Made by a program: the position numbers and the translations under genes
In this document: positions 1-8,070 of the stretch, in pieces
Numbering within the stretch: the stretch's first letter is position 1
Layout: each line of letters starts with the position of its first letter
Notes under the pieces: model-generated
The model's input: only the letters and a program-made list of their open reading frames with translations
Database searches by the model: none
What the model was told of the DNA's origin: nothing
Origin: Bacteroidetes bacterium UBA7692
GTDB lineage: Bacteria > Bacteroidota > Bacteroidia > Chitinophagales > LD1
DNA length: 10,883 nt
Reading direction: 5' to 3'
NCBI GenBank assembly: GCA_002482725.1
Contig: DLGO01000054.1
Coordinates: 1-10,883 of the forward strand

Positions 1-290
1 GGGAATACAGGAGGCGAGGTCACAGGCACCGCTACGCTAAAGCCTGCGCCAGGGAATACATGGCTTACGCGAGAAGGTTGGTGAAGACACCAACCTCGGC
101 GAGGGCAGCAAATACAGGGTCAATAGTGACCAGGAATGTTCTTTGAAATGATGAAGAGAAATGCCATAAGGTATGAGCATGGCGTATGGGCCAGGCGCGA
201 AGGATGGCAGCGGCTAGCCCGGAATGGAGCGTAGCGGAATGAGGACTAATAGCGTACAGCCTGACCGCAGCGCAGCGGAGGGCGCGCGAT
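1..290. other. GC-rich segment with multiple inverted repeats; possible structured RNA or dispersed intergenic element, no gene recognised
   Basis: No convincing reading frame covers this stretch. It is about 57% GC by hand count, whereas 6361-6480 is about 16%. Visible inverted repeats are 13-16 with 47-50, nested outside 23-27 with 42-46; a perfect 9-bp hairpin 75-83/88-96 with a 4-base loop (AAGA); 118-122 with 127-131; 161-167 with 179-185 (7 bp, one G-T wobble); 188-191 with 217-220; and 265-268 with 275-278. The word GGGAATACA occurs at 1-9 and again at 52-60, and GGAATG occurs twice in 221-240. This could be a non-coding RNA, part of a multi-copy intergenic element, or the decayed edge of a mobile element cut by the window. 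I do not recognise it as tmRNA, RNase P RNA, 6S RNA or a tRNA. The strand is unknown. Confidence 0.35.
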
Positions 291-326
291 AAAAGAAAAA
301 GGGGCTATACGCTGCCGTATAACCCC
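291..326 (-). terminator. Intrinsic terminator of the giant SprB-repeat gene
   Basis: Read on the minus strand, positions 326 to 301 form an 11-bp stem (one G-U wobble) with a 4-base loop (GCAG). The run TTTTTCTTTT (300 to 291) follows directly. It starts about 25 bases after the TAA stop at 351-353 of the leftward gene, the expected place for a Rho-independent terminator. The AAAG/CTTT flanks also make it partly functional in the opposite orientation, but the U-tract clearly favours the minus strand. Confidence 0.9.
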
Positions 327-350
327 TTTCAAGTATTTGTCTGAGAAAGC

Positions 351-3300
351 TTACTGCATCAATGCAATGGTGCTTGTCAGTGTTTCTTCCCTGCCATCGA
401 AGTATTTCACTTTGATGATGTAAACGTAAGTTTCGTAAGGTTGCAACTGACCATTGAAGGTACCATCCCATCCGCTGGTTCCGGTAATACCGTTTGCCTG
501 GGTTGGGTTGTCGTACACTTTCTGTCCCCATCTGTTGAACACGGTTACTTCTGTGCTTACAGCGCCCAATATGTCGAATTCGAACCTGTCGTTCAATCCG
601 TCACCGTTTGGCGAGAATGCCGTAGGCATGAACTGGGATTGTGCACTGTTAACTACTACCAATACCGTATCGGTAGCAGTACAAGAGTCAGCATTCAAAA
701 CAGTAACTGTAAATACAGTAGTGATCAATGGAGCTGCAGTCGGGTTAGGGCAGTTAGTAGAGTCGCCACATGCGCTGAAATCGAATGTACCTGTAGGGCT
801 CCAGAAGTAGTTCAAGACAGTAGTATCAGAAACTGCATTGGCAGTAAGCTGAACTTCCATGCCGCTAAGTATTACAAACTTGTCGGCGATAAGGTCTACA
901 GTAAGCGGGCTTGGGTTAGTGATAACGAACGATGTTACGTTTTCGCAACCGTTTGCATCGCGCACCAGTAGATTGTAAGTACCCGGCAGCAATGCGTTGA
1001 ACACATTATTTGCCTGCACCACACCATTCAACTGGTAAGTGAAAGGAGCTTGTCCGCCTGTTGCATTTACTGTTACAGAACCTGTGCCTTTGTTAGAGCA
1101 TTTAGAATCAAGGGTTACAACTGCTATATTGATTGCCTGTGTAGTCCTTACCGAATCGGTAACTACTATGCTGCAACCTGCAGCATCTGTTACTGTAAGC
1201 GTGTAAGTACCGGCAGCCAGGTTAGAGGCAGTATTGTTTGTTTGTCCATTGCTCCACAGGTATGTATAAGGTGCATCGCCACCGGTCATATCTACTGATA
1301 TGAAGGCGTTGCTGCCACCGAAGCAGGTAGTACCTACTACAGCTACGTCAGCATCCAGCACTACAGATTCGGTAATGGTAAATGACTCCACCTTGGTACA
1401 GTTTGATGCATCTGTGATGGTTACAGTATATGTACCAGCAGCCAGTGAGTTAACATCTTCGGTAGTAGCAGTTGTGCTCCATACAAAAGTATAAGGACCA
1501 ACACCACCTGATGTGGTAAGGTTAATAGCACCATCTGCGATACCGCTGCACGATGCATTGGTTACCACACCGTTGCCCAGTATTTGTGTAGGGCTTGTAA
1601 CAGTTACTGTATCGGTGATATTACAACCGTTAGAGTCTGTCAGCAACACTGTGTAGAATCCGGGGCCTACGTTTGTCTGGGTTGAATCTGTAGAGAAGTT
1701 GTTCCAAAGGTATTCGTAAGGTAGCAATCCGCCACCTGCAACCGCTGCTACCTGGCCGTCATTGGCACCGAAGCATGACACAGGTGTAGCCACTGCATTA
1801 AGCGTAAGCGCAGACGGCTCGTATACAACATATAATCCTGTAGAAGTACAGCCGTTGCCATCTGTTACAGTTACATTATAGTTACCACCCGGAAGCTGGT
1901 TGATGTCTTCTGTTATAGCAAAGTTTGCATTAGGAGACCATTGGAAAGTGTAAGGTAGTGTACCACCGTAGGCAGTAATATCTACAAATCCGTTTGACGA
2001 ACCGAAGCAGGTAACATTGGTAATGAAACCGCTGGTATATAGTTGAGTAGGTGCGCCTACTACCACAGAATCGGTTAGTGTACATCCGTTGGCGTCAGTG
2101 ATAGTTACTTTGTAAGTACCCACAGTTATGCCAACAAGGTCTTCGGTTGTTGCTCCGTTGTCCCATACAAAAGTATAGCCCGGCGTACCACCTGATACAA
2201 TCATATTAACCGAACCGTTTGCATCACCAAAGCACCTAGGCGTAGTGATTACGTAGTTGTCTGTCAATGGAAGCGGGTTAGAGATAATAGCCGAAGTGAT
2301 AGCAGTACAACCGTTGCCGTCTGTTACTGTTACTGCATAAGTACCACCGTTTAGCGAGTTTACGTCCTCGGTAGTTGCGCTACCTGCGTTGCTGCTCCAC
2401 TGGTAAGTGTATGGAGTAGTACCACCGCCTACTGTAAGGTCTATAGCGCCGTTGTTGCTGTTGAAGCAAGATATTTGAGTAACTGCAGTAGTAAGTGTAA
2501 GCACACCAGGTTCAACTATAGTTACGCTGTCCCTTTTGCTGCAGCCCTTGCTGTCTGTTATTATTACTACATATTTTCCACCACCAAGGCCGTTTACATC
2601 TTCTGATCCTGAGAAGTTGCTCCAAAGGAATGTGTAAGGAGGTGTTCCGCCGCTAGGGGTTAAGTCTGCGCTGCCGTTGTTCTGTCCGTTGCAGGTTACA
2701 TTGGTAGAAGTGATGGTTGCAGAGATCACCGGTGGTTCGTTTACCACAAAGTTCAATATTACCACGCAGCCATTACCGTCTTTTATAGTGTCGGAATAGT
2801 TACCCGCAGGAATGTTGTTCAGGTCCTCCAGCGCAGAGCCGTTGCTCCATGAGTAGCTGAATGGTATGGTACCACCGTAAACAGTTACATCTATAGCTCC
2901 GGTAAATCCGCCAAAGCAAAGTGCATCGCCTACGTTACCGCTTGCTTGTAGCAATGCCGGTTGGTTTACTATAAATGTTGCTGATTTGGTACAACCGCTT
3001 CCGTCTGTTACCACTACAGTATATGTACCGCCAGCTATATTGCTCAGGTCCTCTGTAGTTACGTTGCCAGGTGTCCATGCAAATGAGTAACCACCTGCAC
3101 CACCGCTTACAGTTATATCTATAGCACCGGTATTGGTACCTGTACACAATACGTTTGTTACCACACCGGTTATTGTTATGTCGGTAGGTTGTGTTACAGT
3201 AGCTATTATAGTAGTAGAGCAACCATTGTTATCGGTAACTGTTAGTATGTAAGTACCAGCAGCCACAGCAGTAAGGTCTTCGGTTGTAGTACCATTGCTC

Positions 3301-6300
3301 CAAAGGTAAGTATACGGAGTAGCACCACCTGTAACAGTAGCATCTACGTCTCCCCCACCGTTAAAGCAGGTTGCGTTGGTAGAAGTAGAGCCTGCCACAA
3401 GCAATGTTGGTTCCTGTAGCAGTTGTGTTATTGATAAAGTACAGCCGTTGTTGTCGGAAACTGTGATAGTATAAGTATTAGCAGGCATATTGATGATATC
3501 CTCGGTAGTAGCACCGTTGCTCCATGCAAAAGCATAAGGCGGAACACCACCGCTAACGGAGATATCTACATAACCTGTAGAATCGCCATTGCAAAGTATA
3601 TCCTGGTAAGAAGCTACCACTGCATATAACGCTACCGGCTGGCTTAATGTAGTACCTACTGAGCCTGTACAACCGTTTGCATCTGTTACAGTTACATTAT
3701 ATGTACCTGAAGCTACACCTGAAATATCATCTGTAGTTAAACCATTGCTCCACAGATATGTGTATGGAGCAGTACCGCCTGCTACAGATGTATAAATATT
3801 GCCACTGTTGCTTCCATTACATAATATGTTGCTCGTAGAGTCAATCTGAACAGTAAGCACTGCAGGCTGGGTTATGGTTACATTCAGGTAATCGGCACAA
3901 CCTTTAGCGTCCTTCAGTATTACCGCATAGGCACCCTGAGACAAGTTTTTGAAAGTATCTACAGTCTGGTAAATAATACCGTTAATAGAGTATTGATAAG
4001 GGAGTACACCTCCTGCCAATGCTACTACTATTTCGCCATCGTTGCCGCCAAAACAGCTTACATTTTCCTGAGAAACCAGGCTAGCTGTTACATTGTATTT
4101 AGTTCCTATAGTAATAGCTTCTGTATCTATACAACCGTTCTGATCCCTTACCAATACGGTATAGTTACCTGCCGGGTAATTGATAAAGTCGCCGGTAGAT
4201 TGGTTTGGACCGCTGTTTATAGACCACAGATATGGTGTAGTACCACCTGTAGCTGTTCCATATATAGCGCCATCATTAACACCTGCGCAACTTGCATCTG
4301 TATCTACCGCAGTAACTACAAGCAAATTAGGCTGGGTGATGATTACCTGATTGCCGAAATATGTATTGGTACAAGAGCTATCATCTTTTATAACTACATT
4401 GTAACCACCGGCAGGCAAGGAATCAAACAGGTTCAGCTGGCGGAAATTAATACCGCTATTAATTGAATATACCAGACCTCCGTTGGTGCTGGTAGCGGAT
4501 ACAAGTATCTTTCCGGTAGCTGTACCAAAGCAGGTAGCAGGTGTAGGAAGCACAGAAACATATTGAGGGTTGTCAACTACATTTACAGTGTATGGATTGC
4601 TGATGTCCTGGCATTTGATACCTGTCACCACCCTCCTGTACCAGGTAGTTACAGTTATAACACCCGGATCATAGTCTTCGCTATTAGCTCCGCTTATCGG
4701 CGCCCAGCTGCCACCAGTATTTGTACTTAGTTCCCATTGGTAAGTAAAACCAGGATTTCCTGTTGCTGCAGGTCCGTCTATAAGAACTACATCACCGCTT
4801 GCGCAGAAAGTCTGGTAACCCGTCAATGTATTATTAGCAATAGCCGTTTCTATGGTTACAACTGCATTATCTGAAGTTACGTCACAACCAGATATTACCG
4901 GAGTGTAAGTTAGCGTGTATGTTTTAGTTGCGGTATTTACAGGAGTAGTATAAATTCCTGAATTGGTACCTACATTGGTTGTATTAACTCCGTCGAACTC
5001 CACCCACTGATAGGTTCCTGCTCCTGTTCCCCCTGAAATCGAAGAGGTTAGCTCAGTGCTGCCGGAAGCGCAAAATGCTGTATCCTGCACTATGGTAATT
5101 ACCGGGTCTGCAACTACAGTTACTGTCACATCATTAGTGGCAGCAACAAATCCGCAGGCATCCGTTACTGTTCTTACATAGCAGGTAGTATTGGTTAAAG
5201 GACCCGGAGCATCATATAGATTTGAGTTGGTACCAACGCTGGTTAGCGGACCTGTACAGTTTGGCTGAGCAGTCCATGAATAAGTGTATGTACCTCCTAC
5301 TGAAGGGCCAAACCCACCGCTTGCGTCTGCATAGCTTATAAATGCTGCAGGATCACCACCTGTACAGATTGATTCGTTAACACCTATATTACCGGCTGCC
5401 AATGGCACATTGTTGATTGCAGCCCTCACATCTATAGAGCCTTCAGAGGATATTGTACTTTTAGATACCTGAAACTCAACAGTGCTACTGGTAGTTAACA
5501 CACCTGTCCATACTCCATTGGCAACTCCTCCACCGCCGCCAGAAGCAACTACAACGCCATTTATTAAAAGGCGATAGTATTCACCCCTGCTGATATCAAT
5601 GCTATAGGCACCACAAGGGAAACCTTGACGCTTAGCAGTCCACGAGTGATTGTTATTACCGATTTCGCAACCTGAGTAAACACTAGAGCTGGAAGGTGAA
5701 AGGCCGGGAGACCATGAAGCGATTGAATTAAAACTCAAGCCTGAAGTTGAGTTAAAGAAACCACTATATGCAGAAGACCATGAACCGCTGCCACCCGCAG
5801 CGTCGCCCACATTATAGCCATATATATTCCAGGAATTACTACCAAAAACCGCAGGGTTGCCAGGGCCTGCGCATGAATAAGTTAATACTGCAGAGGTTCC
5901 ATCGTAGCCGGAACAGTTGAATATATTGGATGCTACTGTTACGTTATATGTGTTTGCTGCCGTCCATGTAGCAGAAGCAGTACTTCCACTTGGGCAGGTT
6001 GTACTGCTGTTAGAATAGACAAGCACAGCAGAACTTGAGGTAACTGTTATCTGCGAATTATTCCATGAAGGAGCAGTAGATCCGCAATGGTCAAACGTAT
6101 ATATACCGCCAATATGCACATCTGCAGTCAGATAAGTTCCTGACCCTACAGTTACTGTCTGCGGACCATTTGCCAATGGCACTACATTTCCCCCTTCAGG
6201 ATTACTGTTTGTGCATTGCGAATAGGTAGGTATAGAAACTGATAAAAACGCTGTACACAGCAATATTGCTGCAAATTTCAAATGGAGTAATTTTTTAATC

Positions 6301-6302
6301 AT
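351..6302 (-). CDS. Giant secreted SprB-repeat protein with T9SS type B (gliding motility-associated) C-terminal sorting domain
   Basis: This 1,983-residue protein is probably exported by Sec and then T9SS, as a cell-surface or released adhesin or gliding-related protein; its ligand is unknown. Residues 1-28 form a signal peptide (MIKK, hydrophobic core, likely cut TYS|Q). About 150-275 is a module with the motifs NSWNIYGYN (W158) and KRQGFPCG (C230), a type I associate with large Bacteroidota surface proteins. About 305-585 holds Ig/PKD-like modules with recurring FCASG motifs. About 588-1800 carries 16 SprB repeats of roughly 70-80 aa. About 1800-1888 is another Ig/PKD-like domain. Residues 1891-1983 are the sorting domain, with FSPNGDGLND, FNRWGQKVYD, GWDG and YVYIIK motifs. 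I chose the ATG at 6302; a TTG seven codons upstream (6323) is in frame but puts charged and polar residues before a signal peptide that is already complete. The sequence just upstream of the ATG is CCTCCC, so there is no Shine-Dalgarno. No PorP/SprF-type gene, a frequent partner of type B substrates, lies in the window. Confidence 0.95.
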   Translation of the reverse strand: MIKKLLHLKFAAILLCTAFLSVSIPTYSQCTNSNPEGGNVVPLANGPQTVTVGSGTYLTADVHIGGIYTFDHCGSTAPSWNNSQITVTSSSAVLVYSNSSTTCPSGSTASATWTAANTYNVTVASNIFNCSGYDGTSAVLTYSCAGPGNPAVFGSNSWNIYGYNVGDAAGGSGSWSSAYSGFFNSTSGLSFNSIASWSPGLSPSSSSVYSGCEIGNNNHSWTAKRQGFPCGAYSIDISRGEYYRLLINGVVVASGGGGGVANGVWTGVLTTSSTVEFQVSKSTISSEGSIDVRAAINNVPLAAGNIGVNESICTGGDPAAFISYADASGGFGPSVGGTYTYSWTAQPNCTGPLTSVGTNSNLYDAPGPLTNTTCYVRTVTDACGFVAATNDVTVTVVADPVITIVQDTAFCASGSTELTSSISGGTGAGTYQWVEFDGVNTTNVGTNSGIYTTPVNTATKTYTLTYTPVISGCDVTSDNAVVTIETAIANNTLTGYQTFCASGDVVLIDGPAATGNPGFTYQWELSTNTGGSWAPISGANSEDYDPGVITVTTWYRRVVTGIKCQDISNPYTVNVVDNPQYVSVLPTPATCFGTATGKILVSATSTNGGLVYSINSGINFRQLNLFDSLPAGGYNVVIKDDSSCTNTYFGNQVIITQPNLLVVTAVDTDASCAGVNDGAIYGTATGGTTPYLWSINSGPNQSTGDFINYPAGNYTVLVRDQNGCIDTEAITIGTKYNVTASLVSQENVSCFGGNDGEIVVALAGGVLPYQYSINGIIYQTVDTFKNLSQGAYAVILKDAKGCADYLNVTITQPAVLTVQIDSTSNILCNGSNSGNIYTSVAGGTAPYTYLWSNGLTTDDISGVASGTYNVTVTDANGCTGSVGTTLSQPVALYAVVASYQDILCNGDSTGYVDISVSGGVPPYAFAWSNGATTEDIINMPANTYTITVSDNNGCTLSITQLLQEPTLLVAGSTSTNATCFNGGGDVDATVTGGATPYTYLWSNGTTTEDLTAVAAGTYILTVTDNNGCSTTIIATVTQPTDITITGVVTNVLCTGTNTGAIDITVSGGAGGYSFAWTPGNVTTEDLSNIAGGTYTVVVTDGSGCTKSATFIVNQPALLQASGNVGDALCFGGFTGAIDVTVYGGTIPFSYSWSNGSALEDLNNIPAGNYSDTIKDGNGCVVILNFVVNEPPVISATITSTNVTCNGQNNGSADLTPSGGTPPYTFLWSNFSGSEDVNGLGGGKYVVIITDSKGCSKRDSVTIVEPGVLTLTTAVTQISCFNSNNGAIDLTVGGGTTPYTYQWSSNAGSATTEDVNSLNGGTYAVTVTDGNGCTAITSAIISNPLPLTDNYVITTPRCFGDANGSVNMIVSGGTPGYTFVWDNGATTEDLVGITVGTYKVTITDANGCTLTDSVVVGAPTQLYTSGFITNVTCFGSSNGFVDITAYGGTLPYTFQWSPNANFAITEDINQLPGGNYNVTVTDGNGCTSTGLYVVYEPSALTLNAVATPVSCFGANDGQVAAVAGGGLLPYEYLWNNFSTDSTQTNVGPGFYTVLLTDSNGCNITDTVTVTSPTQILGNGVVTNASCSGIADGAINLTTSGGVGPYTFVWSTTATTEDVNSLAAGTYTVTITDASNCTKVESFTITESVVLDADVAVVGTTCFGGSNAFISVDMTGGDAPYTYLWSNGQTNNTASNLAAGTYTLTVTDAAGCSIVVTDSVRTTQAINIAVVTLDSKCSNKGTGSVTVNATGGQAPFTYQLNGVVQANNVFNALLPGTYNLLVRDANGCENVTSFVITNPSPLTVDLIADKFVILSGMEVQLTANAVSDTTVLNYFWSPTGTFDFSACGDSTNCPNPTAAPLITTVFTVTVLNADSCTATDTVLVVVNSAQSQFMPTAFSPNGDGLNDRFEFDILGAVSTEVTVFNRWGQKVYDNPTQANGITGTSGWDGTFNGQLQPYETYVYIIKVKYFDGREETLTSTIALMQ
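903..4541 (-). repeat. Array of 16 SprB-type protein repeats inside the giant gene
   Basis: Sixteen consecutive units run from about residue 588 to 1800. Each opens with a C-F/N-G-like motif (first Cys at residue 591, codon 4530-4532; last opening Cys at residue 1735, codon 1098-1100). Each continues with GG-x-x-PY-x-Y, then an AGTY-x-V-x-V-x-D segment, and closes with an NGC-like motif. Both Cys are present in all 16 units. Units 4-15 mostly carry an LWSNG-x-TTED-like centre. Units 1-3 and 16 have a different centre of the YSIN-G or YQLNG type without TTED. The units have diverged enough at DNA level that short similar words recur (for example those encoding PYTYLWSNG) but no long perfect DNA repeats were noticed. 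Confidence 0.9.
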
Positions 6303-6565
6303 TGGGAGGTATTCTTTTTTCAAGCGGCACTAAAGTAGTTTATTTTTGCATAGCCAGTTAAAAAAAACAAAAAAATGTAACATATCTGTTAATGATTTCG
6401 TTAAAGGGGAATTATTAAAAATTATAATTTCCTCATAAACAAAGAAATAAAAACACATTAAATTAATTTTTAATTAATTATCAAGGCAATATATTACCTG
6501 ATTTATGCCCATATCGCTACAATAAAATGAACCTTATAAACATGTCCGTTTACCAATATATGGCA
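6303..6565. other. AT-rich intergenic region between the giant gene and pyrB
   Basis: This gap carries the promoter region of the leftward giant gene and the 3' flank of the leftward pyrRB pair. Positions 6361-6480 are about 16% GC. It contains an A-tract at 6361-6375 and an AATTAA/TTAATT inverted repeat at 6461-6475. On the minus strand AGGTAATATATTGCCT (6498 to 6483 approximately) can fold as a weak 6-bp hairpin after pyrB, but no proper U-run follows. I therefore do not call a strong terminator for pyrB. No small gene is supported. Confidence 0.6.
6330..6337 (-). promoter_or_regulatory. Candidate Bacteroidota -7 promoter box for the giant gene
   Basis: The minus strand reads TACTTTAG here, one mismatch from the Bacteroidota -7 consensus TAnnTTTG. 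It would put a transcript start close to 6324 and a leader of about 20 bases before the ATG at 6302. No convincing -33 TTG is found 17-23 bases upstream, although a T-rich run lies at 6361-6375. The match could be chance in AT-rich DNA. Confidence 0.25.
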
Positions 6566-7489
6566 TCATGCCCTGCCTGCCAGCAGGTACAATGCGGCCA
6601 TTCTCACAGCTACTCCATTTTCTACCTGTTGTAGTATTATCGACTGCGACGAGTCTGCCGCATCGCTGCTTAGCTCCACACCACGGTTTATAGGGCCCGG
6701 GTGCATTATGGTTATTGGTTTCTTTATGCTGTCCAGCAGTGTCTTGTTCACTCCGTAAAACAGTGAGTACTCCCGCAGCGATGGTACAAATTTTATATCC
6801 ATCCGCTCCAGTTGTATCCTAAGCACATTGGCTACATCACACCATTCCAGTGCCTTTTTCAGGTTCAGCTCCACAGTTACGCCCAGTTCCTCTATGTGTT
6901 TTGGCACTAGAGTAGGCGGCCCGCACAGCTTCACATTCGCGCCCATTTTCAGCAGTAGCTGTATGTTGCTGTTCGCCACGCGCGAGTGCTTTATGTCGCC
7001 TATTATAAGCACATTCAATCCCTTTAGCGAGCCAAATTTTTCCAGCATCGAAAAAGCATCCAGCAAACCCTGTGTAGGGTGCTCATGTGTACCGTCGCCG
7101 GCGTTTATTATATTGGCATTTATGTGCTTCGACAGGAACAATGGCGCACCACTGCTGCTATGGCGCATCACCACCATATCCACTTTCATCGCCAATATGT
7201 TATTTACTGTATCCAGCAGGGTTTCACCCTTCTTTACCGACGAACCCGATGCGCTGAAATTGATGGTATCCGCGCTCAGCCTTTTTTCCGCCAGTTCAAA
7301 TGATATTCTCGTCCTCGTAGAATCCTCAAAAAACAAGTTTGCTATGGTAATGTCCCTTAGCGAAGGCACCTTCTTTATAGGGCGTTGCAACACATCCTTA
7401 AACTGTTGCGCTGTCTGAAAAATGAGTTCAATATCAGATTTCTGTAGGTATTTAATTCCTATGAGGTGTTTCTGACTTAATGCGCTCAT
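6566..7489 (-). CDS. pyrB: Aspartate carbamoyltransferase, catalytic chain
   Basis: This enzyme condenses carbamoyl phosphate with L-aspartate to N-carbamoyl-L-aspartate, the committed step of cytosolic UMP synthesis. The 307 residues are full length for the catalytic chain. Seen in order: the carbamoyl-phosphate motif STRTR at 57-61, S83 and K87 in the SSVKKGET loop (equivalents of E. coli Ser80 and Lys84), R109-H110, HPTQ at 137-140, the GDIKHSRVANSN start of the aspartate-binding domain at 164-175, and HPGPINRGVE from 263. All key active-site residues are present, so it should be active. No pyrI regulatory chain lies beside it, which suggests a trimer-type enzyme unless pyrI is elsewhere. 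It starts at the ATG at 7489, 26 bases after the pyrR stop, and is very likely cotranscribed with pyrR. There is no obvious Shine-Dalgarno. Confidence 0.97.
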   Translation of the reverse strand: MSALSQKHLIGIKYLQKSDIELIFQTAQQFKDVLQRPIKKVPSLRDITIANLFFEDSTRTRISFELAEKRLSADTINFSASGSSVKKGETLLDTVNNILAMKVDMVVMRHSSSGAPLFLSKHINANIINAGDGTHEHPTQGLLDAFSMLEKFGSLKGLNVLIIGDIKHSRVANSNIQLLLKMGANVKLCGPPTLVPKHIEELGVTVELNLKKALEWCDVANVLRIQLERMDIKFVPSLREYSLFYGVNKTLLDSIKKPITIMHPGPINRGVELSSDAADSSQSIILQQVENGVAVRMAALYLLAGRA

Positions 7490-7515
7490 TTATATCTTCT
7501 GTTTAGTTAGTCTTA

Positions 7516-8070
7516 TTATGCTGTTACCTTCGGCTCACCTAGTATCCATACACTGTCCTTGCCATCGGTTTCTTTCCAGTCTACTTTTACCTTTTCTGTC
7601 GATACAGAGTCCACCACTTTGCCCACGTACTTAGCCTCTATAGGCAAGTGCCTGTGCAGCCTGCGGTCTATCAATACCAGCAGCTCCACATCATCTGGCC
7701 TGCCAAAGTCCAGTATAGCATCCAGTGCCGATCGTATCGTCCTGCCTGTGTACAGTACATCGTCTATCAGCACCACCCGTTTCCCTTCTATCGAAAAATC
7801 TATGTTAGTCTCATTTGCCTCTATCGGCTTGCCCTTTACACGAAAATCATCTCTGTAAAACGTAATATCCAGCTTCCCGAATGGCACATTGGCGTGACCC
7901 AGCTTTTGCAACAGCGAGTAAATCCTGTTTGCCATGTATATACCTCTTGGTTGTACACCAATCAAAACAGTATTACTAAAATCAGTATGGTTTTCTATTA
8001 ATTGATGACAAAGCCGCTGTACGGTCAGGGAAAACTGCTTGGAATCTAATATGGCGCGTGGCTGCATCAT
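7516..8070 (-). CDS. pyrR: PyrR-type bifunctional pyrimidine operon regulator / uracil phosphoribosyltransferase
   Basis: Members of this family bind PRPP and uracil to make UMP, and in Bacillus-type systems bind UMP and pyr mRNA leaders to attenuate transcription. The 184 residues are the usual length. Visible are the GVQPRGIYMA segment at 38-47, LDITFYRDD at 67-75, the PRPP-binding loop VVLIDDVLYTGRTI at 99-112, and the family motif around DRRLHRHLPIEAKYVGK in the C-terminal third. Two tandem ATG codons (8070 and 8067) begin the gene; either could be used. It heads a leftward pair with pyrB. The minus strand at 8089-8082 reads TATATTCG, one mismatch from a Bacteroidota -7 box, but so close to the start that the leader would be only a few bases. 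I see no PyrR-binding anti-terminator loop upstream, so whether this protein regulates RNA here is unproven; the enzymatic role is safer. Confidence 0.95.
   Translation of the reverse strand: MMQPRAILDSKQFSLTVQRLCHQLIENHTDFSNTVLIGVQPRGIYMANRIYSLLQKLGHANVPFGKLDITFYRDDFRVKGKPIEANETNIDFSIEGKRVVLIDDVLYTGRTIRSALDAILDFGRPDDVELLVLIDRRLHRHLPIEAKYVGKVVDSVSTEKVKVDWKETDGKDSVWILGEPKVTA

Noticed and set aside
1..84. Possible 3' end of a rightward protein gene ending at the TGA at 82-84 (contains GNTGG and APGNTW)
   Set aside because: Only 27 codons are visible, no family is recognised, and the same bases form inverted repeats. It cannot be supported without the left flank.
62..110. Resemblance of GGCTTAC to a conserved part of RNase P RNA
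   Set aside because: The match is only a few bases and the other conserved RNase P blocks (for example GAGGAAAGTCC-like) are missing.
214..531. A 105-codon minus-strand frame overlapping the end of the giant gene
   Set aside because: It crosses the terminator hairpin and overlaps the sorting domain in another frame; no motif is seen.
441..971. A 176-codon open frame on the plus strand inside the giant gene
   Set aside because: It is antisense to the conserved sorting domain and last repeats, has no recognisable motif and an unlikely Cys/Tyr-rich composition, and arises from the repetitive codon pattern of the real gene.
3993..4466. A 157-codon open frame on the plus strand inside the repeat array
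   Set aside because: It is antisense to well-conserved SprB repeats, with Tyr/Cys/Ile-rich low-quality translation and no motif.
903..4541. Regularly spaced similar DNA words suggesting a CRISPR array or satellite repeat
   Set aside because: The period corresponds to about 70-80 codons, the words differ between units, and the whole stretch is one open frame encoding SprB repeats.
6483..6498. Weak hairpin as a pyrB terminator
   Set aside because: It has only about six A/U-rich pairs with one wobble and no U-run after it, so it is not called as a terminator.
6828..7418. A 196-codon plus-strand frame opposite pyrB
   Set aside because: It is the antisense shadow of a gene with full active-site conservation; its Ser/Phe-rich translation resembles no family.
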